Assembly: GCA_022798795.1 (NCBI GenBank)
Contig: JAAWNF010000005.1
Coordinates: 1 to 40,548, forward strand
From: Bacilli bacterium
GTDB lineage: Bacteria > Bacillota_I > Bacilli_A > RF39 > UBA660
Reading direction: 5' to 3'
DNA: 40,548 nt
Below are positions 32,425-40,548 of this stretch, piece by piece. The position numbers and the translations under genes are program-made. How positions within the stretch are numbered: the first letter of the stretch is position 1; every line of letters starts with the position of its first letter. The notes below the pieces were generated by a model. It made no database searches. It was not told the origin of the DNA and worked only from the letters and a program-made list of their open reading frames with translations.

Positions 32425-32528
32425 GCAGTACAGGATAAATTTTATCGTTCCTGTCACAGGACGCGTTCCATAGGATGTGCGTCAGAATTCTCATTTCAGC
32501 GTAAAAGATTGTAAAGATGGAGGACATT

Positions 32529-33548
32529 ATGAGAGCAAAATTAGAACAGATCAAAGCAGAAGCAATCCGTGAGATACAGAATTCGGATGGGCTTGCAAAA
32601 TTAAATGATGTTAGAGTCGCTTTTCTTGGCAAGAAGGGGGAACTGACGGCTGTTTTAAAAAGCATGAAGGACGTGCTCCCAGAAGAGCGTCCAGTGGTAG
32701 GGCAGTTAGTGAATGAGACCAGAGAGAATATTGAGCGTCTAATTGAAGAGACAAAAGCTAAGTTGGAAGCAGCAGAACGAGAGTTAAAGTTAAAACAAGA
32801 GGTGATTGATGTAACTTTGCCTGCAAAAAAGAATCAGGTGGGACACAAGCATCCGAATACGATTGCGCTGGAAGAGGTGGAACGTATTTTCATAGGTATG
32901 GGATACGAAGTAGTGGAAGGGCCGGAAGTGGAATATGATTATTACAATTTTGAAGCGTTAAATATTCCAGCAAATCATCCGGCAAAGGATGAGCAGGACA
33001 CTTTTTATATTAATGATAAGATTGTGCTGCGCACCCAGACTTCTCCAGTGCAGGTGCGTCAGATGGAAACAGGAAAACTTCCCATTCGTATGATCGCGCC
33101 AGGTCGGGTGTTCCGCTCAGACGAGGTAGATGCAACGCATTCTCCTTCCTTCCATCAGATTGAAGGGCTGGTTGTGGATAAAAATATTACTTTTGCAGAT
33201 TTGAAGGGAACTCTCGCAGAGTTTGCAAAAGAACTGTTTGGTGAAGATACCAAAGTGAAGTTCCGTCCTCATCATTTTCCTTTTACGGAGCCTAGCGCCG
33301 AGGTAGATGTGACATGCTTTAAATGTGGCGGAAAGGGCTGTAGATTCTGTAAAGGTTCTGGTTGGATTGAAATTTTAGGTTGTGGCATGGTGCATCCAAG
33401 GGTGCTTAAAATGAGCGGTATTGATCCAGAAGAGTATTCTGGCTTTGCCTTTGGCGTTGGACTGGAACGTATTGCACTTCTTAAATATGAGATTGATGAC
33501 ATGCGTCTTTTATATGAAAATGACGATCGTTTCTTAAAACAGTTTTAG
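32529..33548 (+). CDS. pheS: Phenylalanine-tRNA ligase alpha subunit
   Basis: A 339-residue class II aminoacyl-tRNA synthetase subunit with an N-terminal coiled coil (1-85) and the catalytic core: [21 protein letters not shown]-like [56 protein letters not shown], and [12 protein letters not shown] (motif 3). [13 protein letters not shown] stretch is the family's usual cysteine-rich loop. ATG 32529 follows GGAGG by 6 nt; an ATG 12 nt earlier overlaps the binding site. Acts as alpha2beta2 with PheT. Controlled by the T-box. Confidence 0.95.
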   Translation: MRAKLEQIKAEAIREIQNSDGLAKLNDVRVAFLGKKGELTAVLKSMKDVLPEERPVVGQLVNETRENIERLIEETKAKLEAAERELKLKQEVIDVTLPAKKNQVGHKHPNTIALEEVERIFIGMGYEVVEGPEVEYDYYNFEALNIPANHPAKDEQDTFYINDKIVLRTQTSPVQVRQMETGKLPIRMIAPGRVFRSDEVDATHSPSFHQIEGLVVDKNITFADLKGTLAEFAKELFGEDTKVKFRPHHFPFTEPSAEVDVTCFKCGGKGCRFCKGSGWIEILGCGMVHPRVLKMSGIDPEEYSGFAFGVGLERIALLKYEIDDMRLLYENDDRFLKQF

Positions 33549-33587
33549 TGTGAAAAATAGGGAAGAAAAGAAAGGAACAAGAGAATT

Positions 33588-36008
33588 ATGAATACATCAT
33601 TATCATGGATCAAAGCTTACGTCCCAGATTTGGATGTAACTGCACAGGAATATACAGACGCAATGACTCTTTCAGGTTCCAAAGTAGAGGGATTTGAGGC
33701 ATTGGATGCAGATTTGGATAAAATTATCATCGGTCAGATCACGAAAATTGAAAAACATCCAGATGCTGATAAACTTGTAGTATGTCAGGTAGATGTGGGA
33801 ACAGGGGAAGATATTCAGATTGTTACAGGGGCTTCCAATGTCAGGGAAGGTTACAAAGTTCCGGTGGTGCTGGACGGTGGACGTGTGGCAGGAGGTCACG
33901 ATGGTAAGAAGACACCAGGCGGAATTAAAATAAAGAAGGGAAAGCTCAGAGGTGTTCCATCCAACGGTATGATGTGCTCCATTGAAGAGCTTGGATCCAC
34001 AAGAGAATTGTACCCAGAAGCGCCAGAGGATGGAATTTACATTTTTGGAGAGGATGCAGTTGTTGGAGAGAGCGCCATAGCAGCCTTAGGGCTCGACGAT
34101 GTGGTATTTGAATATGAAATTACATCTAATCGTGTGGACTGTTTTGGAGTGATTGGACTGGCAAGGGAAGCAGCAGCTACCTTTGGAAAAGAATTTAAAC
34201 CTCCTGTGGTAGCGTCAACTGGAAATAATGAGAATGTCAATGATTACATTAAGGTCCGAGTGGAGGATACAGAACTTTGTCCAAGATACTGTGCAAGGGT
34301 AGTAAAAAATATTAAAATTGCACCTTCACCCCAGTGGATGCAACGTCGTCTGGCATCACAGGGAATTCGTCCGATCAATAATATTGTGGATATAACCAAT
34401 TATGTGATGGAAGAATATGGCCAACCCATGCATGCCTATGACTTAGATACGATTGCTGGTAGAGAGATTGTTGTGCGCCGTGCTGCAAAGAATGAAAAAT
34501 TTGTGACATTGGATGGACAGGAGCGTACCATGGACGATATGGTACTGATGATCTGCGATGGTGAGAAAGCAGTAGGAATTGCGGGGATTATGGGTGGTGA
34601 AAATTCCATGATCACAGACAACGTGCAGACGATGCTGTTTGAAGCGGCATGTTTTGACGGGACCAATATCAGGCTATCCAGCAAGAAGGTAGGACTTCGC
34701 ACAGATGCTTCAGGCAAATTTGAAAAAGGGTTGGATCCGAATAATGCCATGGAGGCGATTGATCGTGCCTGCCAGTTGATTGAAGAGCTGGGAGCGGGGG
34801 AAGTAGTAGGCGGCGTAGTAGATGTGTATGGCAAGAAAAAAGAAGGCCGTAGAATTCCTTTCGATGCCAAGAAGGTAAATCAATTGTTGGGTACAGATAT
34901 TGACAAAGAGACAATGATTGGCTACTTTCAGAAAATTGATTTGGATTATGATTATGAAAAAGAGGAGGTTGTCGTGCCGTCTTGGAGACAAGATTTGGAA
35001 TGTCTGGCAGATATGGCGGAGGAAGTGGCAAGATTTTATGGTTATGACAACATTCCTACCTCCCTGCCCAGAGGAGAAGCTACTACTGGAAAATTGTCTT
35101 TTAAGCTGAGGATAGAAGCGCTGGCAAGAGATACAGCAGAGTTCTGTGGCTTCAGTCAGGGGATGACCTATTCCTTTGAAAGTCCAAAGGTGTTCGATAA
35201 GTTGTTAATTCCAGAGGACAGTGATCTTCGGAATACGGTTGTGATCTCGAATCCATTGGGAGAAGATTTCAGCATTATGCGTACCATCTCTCTGAACGGG
35301 ATGCTGACCTCTTTATCCACAAATTATAACCGGAGAAACAAAAATGTTCGTCTCTATGAATTGGGAAATATTTACCTTCCCAAACAGGTTCCCGTGACAG
35401 AACTTCCAGAGGAACGGATGCAGTTTACTTTGGGAATGTATGGAGATGGCGATTTCTACACCATGAAAGGTGTGGTGGAAGAATTTTTTGATAAAGCAGG
35501 GCTTCATGGTAAGGAAAGCTATGATCCAAATGCTGGAAAATCCTTTTTGCATCCGGGCAGACAGGCAAATGTGATTTATGATGGCAAAATCGTGGGATAT
35601 CTGGGAGAACTTCATCCACAGGTTGCGGACAATTATTCTATCAAAGAACGTGTCTATGTGGCAGTGATTGATATGCCAGAAATTACAGCACTGGCCAGCT
35701 TTGACAGAAAATATCAGGGAATTGCCAGATTCCCAGCAGTGACCCGTGATATCAGCATGGTGATGCCAAAGACGATTCTTGTGGGGGATGTGGAGAAAAT
35801 TTTTGATACAAAAGGCGGACAATATTTGGAGAGCTATGAGCTGTTTGATATCTATGAGGGAGCTCAAATAAAATCTGGCTTTAAGTCTGTGGCGTATTCT
35901 CTGACCTTCCGCGCAAAGGACAAGACCTTAGAGGAAACGGACTATGCTCCTGCCATGGATAAGATTTTAAAGGCACTGGAAGAGTTGGGAATTGAATTGA
36001 GAAAGTAA
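33588..36008 (+). CDS. pheT: Phenylalanine-tRNA ligase beta subunit
   Basis: An 806-residue subunit with, in order, the N-terminal B1 part, an OB-fold tRNA-binding domain (about 40-150, [21 protein letters not shown]), the B3/B4 editing domain that hydrolyses Tyr-tRNA(Phe), B5, the catalytic-like core, and the C-terminal anticodon-binding FDX-ACB domain (from about 710, [13 protein letters not shown]). Full family length. It starts 39 bp after pheS, in one operon. Confidence 0.95.
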   Translation: MNTSLSWIKAYVPDLDVTAQEYTDAMTLSGSKVEGFEALDADLDKIIIGQITKIEKHPDADKLVVCQVDVGTGEDIQIVTGASNVREGYKVPVVLDGGRVAGGHDGKKTPGGIKIKKGKLRGVPSNGMMCSIEELGSTRELYPEAPEDGIYIFGEDAVVGESAIAALGLDDVVFEYEITSNRVDCFGVIGLAREAAATFGKEFKPPVVASTGNNENVNDYIKVRVEDTELCPRYCARVVKNIKIAPSPQWMQRRLASQGIRPINNIVDITNYVMEEYGQPMHAYDLDTIAGREIVVRRAAKNEKFVTLDGQERTMDDMVLMICDGEKAVGIAGIMGGENSMITDNVQTMLFEAACFDGTNIRLSSKKVGLRTDASGKFEKGLDPNNAMEAIDRACQLIEELGAGEVVGGVVDVYGKKKEGRRIPFDAKKVNQLLGTDIDKETMIGYFQKIDLDYDYEKEEVVVPSWRQDLECLADMAEEVARFYGYDNIPTSLPRGEATTGKLSFKLRIEALARDTAEFCGFSQGMTYSFESPKVFDKLLIPEDSDLRNTVVISNPLGEDFSIMRTISLNGMLTSLSTNYNRRNKNVRLYELGNIYLPKQVPVTELPEERMQFTLGMYGDGDFYTMKGVVEEFFDKAGLHGKESYDPNAGKSFLHPGRQANVIYDGKIVGYLGELHPQVADNYSIKERVYVAVIDMPEITALASFDRKYQGIARFPAVTRDISMVMPKTILVGDVEKIFDTKGGQYLESYELFDIYEGAQIKSGFKSVAYSLTFRAKDKTLEETDYAPAMDKILKALEELGIELRK

Positions 36009-36016
36009 GGAAATAT

Positions 36017-37081
36017 ATGGATGTAAAAGATTTTTATTATGATCTGCCCAACGAACTGATCGCTCAGGATCCTCTTTTGGATCGTTCTAGTTCTAGGCTT
36101 TTGGTACTGCATAAAAATTCTGGAAAGTTGGAACATCGACATTTTGCGGATATATTGGAATATCTGACTCCAAAGGACTGTTTGGTGATCAACAATACGA
36201 AAGTAATTCCTGCAAGGCTGTTTGGCCAACGGGAAGGGACCCAGGGAAAAGTAGAGATTCTCTTATTAAAACGGAAGGAACAAGATCTATGGGAAACTCT
36301 GGTAAAACCTGGAAAGAAAGCAAAACCTGGTACGAAAATTCTGTTTGGAGAAGGAATTTTGACAGGAGAGGTGGAAGATGTGGTGGAGGATGGCAACCGA
36401 CTGATTCGGTTTTCCTATGAAGGGATTTTTGAGGAGATCTTGGAACAACTTGGGCAGATGCCGTTGCCCCCATATATCACCCACCAGCTAAAAGATAAAA
36501 ACCGTTATCAGACGGTGTATGCAAAATATGACGGTTCTGCGGCTGCCCCGACGGCTGGGCTGCATTTTACACCAGAGCTTCTCGATGAAATCAGAGGTAA
36601 GGGAATCCCTATTGCAGAGGTGACGCTCCATGTAGGACTCGGAACTTTTCGTCCAGTAAAAGCCGAGCAAGTGCAGGAACACCATATGCATTCAGAATTT
36701 TATCAGTTGGATGAGCAGGCAGCAAAGATTATCAATGAGACAAAACGAAGGGGAGGTAGGGTAATCTGTGTGGGAACTACAAGTTGTCGCACAGTAGAAT
36801 CTGCTGCAACAAAGCTACTGGAAGAACATCAACTGGACGATAGACAAGAAGAGAAATTTTGGGTAAAGTCTTGCAGTGGTTGGACCGATATTTTTATCTA
36901 TCCTGGCTATCAGTTTCAGGTGTTGGATGCCCTAATTACAAATTTTCATTTGCCAGAATCTACGCTGGTGATGCTGGTGTCTGCGCTGGCTGGCAGAGAG
37001 CAGGTTTTAAATGCTTATCGCAAGGCCGTAGAGGAGAAGTATCGTTTTTTTAGCTTTGGGGATGCGATGTTAATTTTGTGA
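36017..37081 (+). CDS. queA: S-adenosylmethionine:tRNA ribosyltransferase-isomerase
   Basis: A 354-residue QueA, which builds the epoxycyclopentane of queuosine in tRNA from S-adenosylmethionine. Family signatures: [66 protein letters not shown] and [18 protein letters not shown]. It starts 9 bp after pheT and is closed by a strong terminator, so pheS-pheT-queA may be one transcript. Confidence 0.95.
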   Translation: MDVKDFYYDLPNELIAQDPLLDRSSSRLLVLHKNSGKLEHRHFADILEYLTPKDCLVINNTKVIPARLFGQREGTQGKVEILLLKRKEQDLWETLVKPGKKAKPGTKILFGEGILTGEVEDVVEDGNRLIRFSYEGIFEEILEQLGQMPLPPYITHQLKDKNRYQTVYAKYDGSAAAPTAGLHFTPELLDEIRGKGIPIAEVTLHVGLGTFRPVKAEQVQEHHMHSEFYQLDEQAAKIINETKRRGGRVICVGTTSCRTVESAATKLLEEHQLDDRQEEKFWVKSCSGWTDIFIYPGYQFQVLDALITNFHLPESTLVMLVSALAGREQVLNAYRKAVEEKYRFFSFGDAMLIL

Positions 37082-37093
37082 TAAAATAAATGT

Positions 37094-37136
37094 GAGCGCT
37101 GGGATTTTGTTGTGTGTCCTGGCGCTCTCCGTTTTT
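37094..37136 (+). terminator. Terminator of pheS-pheT-queA
   Basis: GAGCGCTGGGA (37094-37104) pairs with TCCTGGCGCTC (37117-37127), 11 bp with two G-T pairs, then a T-run. Confidence 0.8.
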
Positions 37137-37285
37137 CTTTGTATGATATATATAAAGTAGCTGTCTTTTGAAAGTGAAATTGCAGCCGCAAGTCAATGAC
37201 TGGTCTTGAAATACAATCTTAATAGAAAAAATCGTTCTGTGTGAGATATTCAGATATTTATCATTTGGTGGAATACGGAGGTAAA

Positions 37286-37795
37286 ATGTTACAAAAAGTA
37301 ATTGTTATTGGAAGTCCTGGCGCTGGGAAAAGTACATTTTCAAGAAAACTAAGAGATTTGACAGAGCTTCCGCTCTATTACTTAGACATGCTATGGCACA
37401 GAGCGGATAAGACAACGATTACAAAACTGGAATTTGATATACATTTAAAAAATATTGTTTTGAGAGACGGATGGATTATCGATGGAAATTATATTCGAAC
37501 ACTTGAGATGCGTCTAAGATACTGTGATACAGTGTTTCTTTTGGATATTCCAGTGGATGTTTGTCTTTCAGGTGCGAAATCCAGAATTGGAAAAGTGCGA
37601 GAAGATTTACCATGGTGTGAAACAGAATTTGACAGCGATTTCCAACAGTTTATTCTTGACTTTCCCAAAGAAAATTTACCTAAAATATATGAGTTGCTTG
37701 AAAAGTATCGAGAAAATAAAAAAGTAATTATTTTTAAGTCGAGAGAGGAAGCAGAAGACTATTTGAGAGAATTGTCGTTTGGTTTCGTTCCATAG
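37286..37795 (+). CDS. P-loop nucleotide kinase-like protein (FlaR/adenylate kinase type)
   Basis: A 169-residue ATPase/kinase with Walker A GSPGAGKST (9-17), YYLDMLWHRADKTT, the WIIDGNYIRT segment and a Walker-B-like DTVFLLDIP. These resemble the 'DNA topology modulation' FlaR-like family, small adenylate-kinase relatives whose substrate is not established. ATG 37286 follows CGGAGGT; the longer frame lacks a site. It stands alone between terminators. Confidence 0.75.
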   Translation: MLQKVIVIGSPGAGKSTFSRKLRDLTELPLYYLDMLWHRADKTTITKLEFDIHLKNIVLRDGWIIDGNYIRTLEMRLRYCDTVFLLDIPVDVCLSGAKSRIGKVREDLPWCETEFDSDFQQFILDFPKENLPKIYELLEKYRENKKVIIFKSREEAEDYLRELSFGFVP

Positions 37796-37818
37796 AATCA
37801 TACATTTCAAACAATGTG

Positions 37819-37854
37819 CGCCGCTATACTGTAACACGATAGCGGCGTTTTTTT
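37819..37854 (+). terminator. Terminator of the P-loop kinase gene
   Basis: CGCCGCTAT (37819-37827) pairs with ATAGCGGCG (37839-37847), followed by seven T. Confidence 0.85.
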
Positions 37855-38169
37855 GACATTTTTTTAATATTATAATCGTTATCTGTTTACGAAATAATCC
37901 AATTCTTTTGATTTTTATTCAGCGAATTTTGCTTCAATCATCTGATATTTTGTTTTTAATTTTTCCAATTTTTGTATGATACATTCTTAAAATACAGAAA
38001 AAAGTATTTTTGGTGTAAGGCTTTTCAGCGATGTTTTTTAAGCTACAAATAGCTATTTTTGTGGAAAATGATTTTTTGAAAATTTCTATATATAACTACA
38101 AAGTGTAAATGCAAAAATGGTAAAATTTTGGTTAAAAATGGAAAAATTGGAAAAAAATGGAAAAATTTA
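37855..38169. other. AT-rich intergenic region with short direct repeats
   Basis: No open reading frame of note. A hairpin AAATAC...GTATTT lies near 37990-38010. AAAAATGGAAAAATT occurs at 38134-38148 and 38153-38167, with a weaker copy (AAAAATGGTAAAATT) at 38113-38127, spaced about two helical turns. These could bind a regulator of the promoter that follows, or be simple low-complexity sequence. Confidence 0.45.
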
Positions 38170-38198
38170 TTGAGGTGATAACAGGGAAGTAGTATAAT
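38170..38198 (+). promoter_or_regulatory. Promoter of the ibrA/ibrB-like pair
   Basis: TTGAGG (38170-38175), 17-bp spacer, TATAAT (38193-38198), 45 bp before the start of the first gene. Confidence 0.6.
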
Positions 38199-38243
38199 TA
38201 AAAAATAGAAAATTATACAAAGGAGAAAAAGTGAGGCCATAAA

Positions 38244-39563
38244 ATGATACGGGAATACCAGGAAGAGAATGTATATGAAGCAATTCTAAAACGTTTTCAT
38301 TTTTTGTTTCAAGAATTTGAGAATATTTACGTTTCTTTTAGTGGGGGCAAAGACAGCGGCCTGCTGTTGAACCTGCTGTTGGATTTTAAGCGGCAGTATT
38401 ATCCAGATCGACTGATTGGCATGTTTCACCAGGATTTTGAGGCTCAGTATACGATGACGACAGAGTATGTAGAGCGAACGTTTCAGCAGTTGAAGCATGA
38501 GGTGGAGCCATATTGGGTATGTCTTCCCATGGCCACCAGGACTGCTTTGAGCAACTATGAGATGTATTGGTATCCATGGGATGAGAACAAAAAAGATATT
38601 TGGGTTAGGCCAATGCCCAAACATCCTTATGTAATTAATATGGACAATCCATTTCATCATTACCGATACCGAATGCCACAGGAAGATTTGGCAAAACAAT
38701 TTGGACGGTTTTACAAGGAACAACATGGCAAAGGTAAGACGGTATGCCTGGTGGGAATACGGGCAGAGGAATCTTTACAGCGATACAGTGGTTTTCTACA
38801 TAAGAAATATGGCTATGAGGGGGAATGCTGGATTACCAAACAGTTTAAAGATGTCTGGTGTGCATCACCTCTTTATGATTGGACAAATAATGATGTGTGG
38901 GCGGCATATTATCAATTTGGTTATGAGTACAACAAACTATATGACTTGTATTATAAGGCAGGACTGAATCCGAGCCAGATGCGGGTAGCGTCTCCCTTTA
39001 ATGATTACGCCAAGGATAGCCTAAATCTATACCGTGTGATTGATCCTGAAATATGGACAAAATTGGTAGGTAGGGTTCAGGGCGCTAATTTCACAGCAGT
39101 CTATGCACGTACAAAAGCCATGGGATATCGAAGTATTTCATTGCCACAAGGACATACTTGGGAATCTTACACAAAGTTTCTATTGGATACACTTCCAGTA
39201 AGGATTCGCAATAATTATGTCAAAAAATTTAGAACTTCCATCAAATTTTGGCATGAAACAGGGGGAGGACTGACAGAAGAAACCATTGAAGAATTGATAC
39301 TTCATGGTTATCAAATTAAACGAAATGGTGTATCAAATTATACAGTAAATAAAAATTCCAGGGTTGTTTTTGTGGGAAAAATTCCAGATCATACAGATGA
39401 TATTAAAACAACCAAAGATATTCCAAGTTGGAAGAGAATGTGCTATTGTATTCTAAAAAATGATCATATCTGTAGGTTTATGGGGTTTGGAGTATCTAGA
39501 AAAGAGCAGGAAAGGATTGATATTATACGAAGGAAATATGGAGGGTTTATAAATGAGCAATAG
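38244..39563 (+). CDS. ibrA: IbrA-like PAPS-reductase-family protein (DUF3440)
   Basis: A 439-residue member of the PAPS reductase/ATP-pyrophosphatase superfamily. The PP-loop is SFSGGKDSGLLLN (SGGKDS at 33-38), followed by the GIRAEESLQRY and CASPLYDWTNNDVWAAY motifs that these enzymes share with DndC and CysH. The C-terminal extension is the DUF3440 type seen in E. coli YbdN and IbrA. IbrA with IbrB activates eib prophage genes in E. coli; the chemistry is unknown. It overlaps the ParB-like partner by 11 nt, the same order as ibrA-ibrB. It carries many neighbours' GC-richer codons. Confidence 0.82.
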   Translation: MIREYQEENVYEAILKRFHFLFQEFENIYVSFSGGKDSGLLLNLLLDFKRQYYPDRLIGMFHQDFEAQYTMTTEYVERTFQQLKHEVEPYWVCLPMATRTALSNYEMYWYPWDENKKDIWVRPMPKHPYVINMDNPFHHYRYRMPQEDLAKQFGRFYKEQHGKGKTVCLVGIRAEESLQRYSGFLHKKYGYEGECWITKQFKDVWCASPLYDWTNNDVWAAYYQFGYEYNKLYDLYYKAGLNPSQMRVASPFNDYAKDSLNLYRVIDPEIWTKLVGRVQGANFTAVYARTKAMGYRSISLPQGHTWESYTKFLLDTLPVRIRNNYVKKFRTSIKFWHETGGGLTEETIEELILHGYQIKRNGVSNYTVNKNSRVVFVGKIPDHTDDIKTTKDIPSWKRMCYCILKNDHICRFMGFGVSRKEQERIDIIRRKYGGFINEQ

Positions 39564-40164
39564 CATTTTTAAGAGTCCGGCTTATGAAGTAATATCAGTA
39601 CCTATAGAAAAAATAGTGCCAAATACTTACAATCCCAATGCAGTGGCGCCGCCAGAGATGCGGTTATTGTATGACAGTATAAAGGAAGATGGTTATACCA
39701 TGCCGATTGTCTGTTATTATTCCCAAACCCAGGATGTGTACGTTATTGTAGATGGATTTCATCGTTATCAGATTATGTTAAATCATACAGATATCTATAA
39801 ACGAGAAAACGGAAGACTTCCAGTTACAGTGATTGACAAGCCTCTTTCCAATCGAATGGCAAGTACGATACGCCATAATCGAGCAAGAGGAAGCCATGAT
39901 GTGGATTTAATGAGCAATATCATTAAAGAACTTCATGCGATCGGCAGGTCGGATGCCTGGATTTCTAAACATATGGGAATGAGCAGAGATGAGATTCTTC
40001 GGTTAAAGCAAATCACTGGATTAACCGAATTGTTTCGAGACATCAAGTTTGGGCAGGCATGGAAACCGGTAGAGGAGCAAGAGACAACATCGAAAGTAAA
40101 AGAGCCCGAAGAACAATTGCCAGAGAATTTTGAAGAAATGAAAAATTCAGATAATAAAAAATAG
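39553..40164 (+). CDS. ibrB: IbrB-like ParB/Srx-domain protein
   Basis: A 203-residue protein with an N-terminal ParB-like domain: SVPIEKIVPNTYNPNAVAPPEMRLLYDSIKEDG, then IVDGFHRYQI and RARGSHD, the GxHR-like nucleotide-binding motif of ParB CTPase/sulfiredoxin folds. A helix-turn-helix-like part (DAWISKHMGMSRDEILRLKQITG) follows, then an acidic tail. Start at 39553 lies inside the ibrA-like gene after GAGGG. As partner of the ibrA-like gene it probably acts in regulation or nucleic-acid modification. Confidence 0.82.
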   Translation: MSNSIFKSPAYEVISVPIEKIVPNTYNPNAVAPPEMRLLYDSIKEDGYTMPIVCYYSQTQDVYVIVDGFHRYQIMLNHTDIYKRENGRLPVTVIDKPLSNRMASTIRHNRARGSHDVDLMSNIIKELHAIGRSDAWISKHMGMSRDEILRLKQITGLTELFRDIKFGQAWKPVEEQETTSKVKEPEEQLPENFEEMKNSDNKK

Positions 40165-40175
40165 ATGTTCCCTTA

Positions 40176-40223
40176 TGTGGCAGAATGGAATCAATAAATG
40201 TTCCATTCTGCCACAGTTTTTTT
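40176..40223 (+). terminator. Terminator of the ibrA/ibrB-like pair
   Basis: A perfect 15-bp stem, TGTGGCAGAATGGAA (40176-40190) with TTCCATTCTGCCACA (40201-40215), 10-nt loop, then seven T. Confidence 0.9.
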
Positions 40224-40284
40224 ATAAGAATATTTGTATATACTTTTAAATTTATATATAAGTGGAAACACTTTTTTGTTTGTA

Positions 40285-40383
40285 ATGGTATAGAATCAGA
40301 TATAATTATATAATCTAGATATATTTCTTATAATATGGTATAGATCAGATGCAATCATATAACTTAGATATATTTCTTATAAT
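40285..40383. repeat. Two imperfect tandem copies of a 50-bp AT-rich unit
   Basis: Both copies begin ATGGTATAG and end TTAGATATATTTCTTATAAT-like (first copy CTAGATATATTTC). They occupy 40285-40334 and 40335-40383 and differ by about six positions. The rest of 40224-40548 has no gene; near the end GTCCGGC...GCCGGAC (about 40507-40525) forms a GC-rich hairpin. Confidence 0.65.
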
Positions 40384-40548
40384 GAGGAACGAATTATATC
40401 TCAAAGAGCTCTGTCTAAAAAATTGAAATGTCTAACAAAAGAAGCCAACAGCATTTGCTCATGTGAGATAAAGAAGTAAAAGAAGTGTAAAAAATTTTGC
40501 CGTTCCCTGTCCGGCTGACTGCCGGACGGGTCGGGCTTTAGTCGGGCA

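Noticed and set aside
34436-35867. Long minus-strand open frames inside pheT
   Set aside because: They are shadows of a full-length, well-conserved pheT, lack binding sites and have no plausible protein features.
40507-40525. GC-rich hairpin near the window end as an RNA gene
   Set aside because: Only a short stem is visible and the sequence is cut by the window edge; nothing identifies an RNA family.
1-40548. CRISPR arrays, rRNA or tRNA genes
   Set aside because: No regularly spaced direct repeats with unique spacers, no rRNA signatures and no cloverleaf-like TTCGANNC arms with matching stems were found on either strand.

Overview
Two different genomes appear to be joined in this window. 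Positions 1 to about 32310 are very AT-rich, densely packed, and have ribosome binding sites of the GGTGAT/GGAGG type. They carry spore genes (gpr, spoVAC-spoVAD-spoVAE) beside Gram-positive housekeeping genes. This suits a low-GC, endospore-forming Firmicute; an uncultured gut Bacilli lineage such as RF39 is my guess, not something the sequence proves. From about 32311 to the end the base composition and codon use become clearly richer in GC, and the genes (pheS-pheT behind a T-box, queA, a P-loop kinase, an ibrA/ibrB-like pair) look like a Lachnospiraceae-type clostridium. The change falls inside a ytxH-like gene on one side and inside a T-box leader on the other, so a chimeric contig or bin error is more likely than natural transfer.

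Layout. 1-75: end of an IS3-family-like element. 82-1333: transglutaminase-like protein and rpsT on the minus strand. 1440-5893: a probable operon of gpr, three paralogues of an unrecognised family with a possible Cys/His/Asp active site (one interrupted by a stop, one with the residues lost), and a PurA-family enzyme whose catalytic Asp is Ser, as I recall for PurZ. 5994-10737: nfo, a DUF2624-like protein, Fe/Mn superoxide dismutase, a class B penicillin-binding protein, rpmG and efp. 11457-12991: promoter, attenuated L20-type leader, infC, rpmI and an rplT with a Rho_N/SAP-like tail. 13109-20524: an unknown protein, HD and HAD hydrolases, diacylglycerol kinase, a murI-like racemase, a polysaccharide deacetylase, a frameshifted small gene, a CYTH protein and tmcAL. 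20779-22555: spoVAC-D-E. 22626-24521: DUF2207 protein.

24619-29179 is the most interesting region. A tyrosine recombinase is followed by two intergenic segments of 171 and 154 bp. Each is bounded by a perfect 17-bp inverted repeat built like a tyrosine-recombinase core site (arms around a 7-nt spacer). Each contains a TTGACA-type promoter that now points away from the downstream gene. Inversion would turn these promoters toward an unknown gene (25939) and toward a membrane protein plus amidoligase pair (27303, 28145). I read this as a two-switch phase-variable island with both switches OFF in the assembled sequence.

29275-32310 holds a coiled-coil protein, trmB, a lipoprotein, an acidic protein, and a ytxG/ytxH-like pair cut by the junction. 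After the junction come the 5'-truncated T-box, pheS, pheT, queA, a nucleotide-kinase-like gene, and the ibrA/ibrB-like pair with a strong terminator and a short repeat-bearing AT-rich tail. No rRNA, tRNA or CRISPR array was seen.
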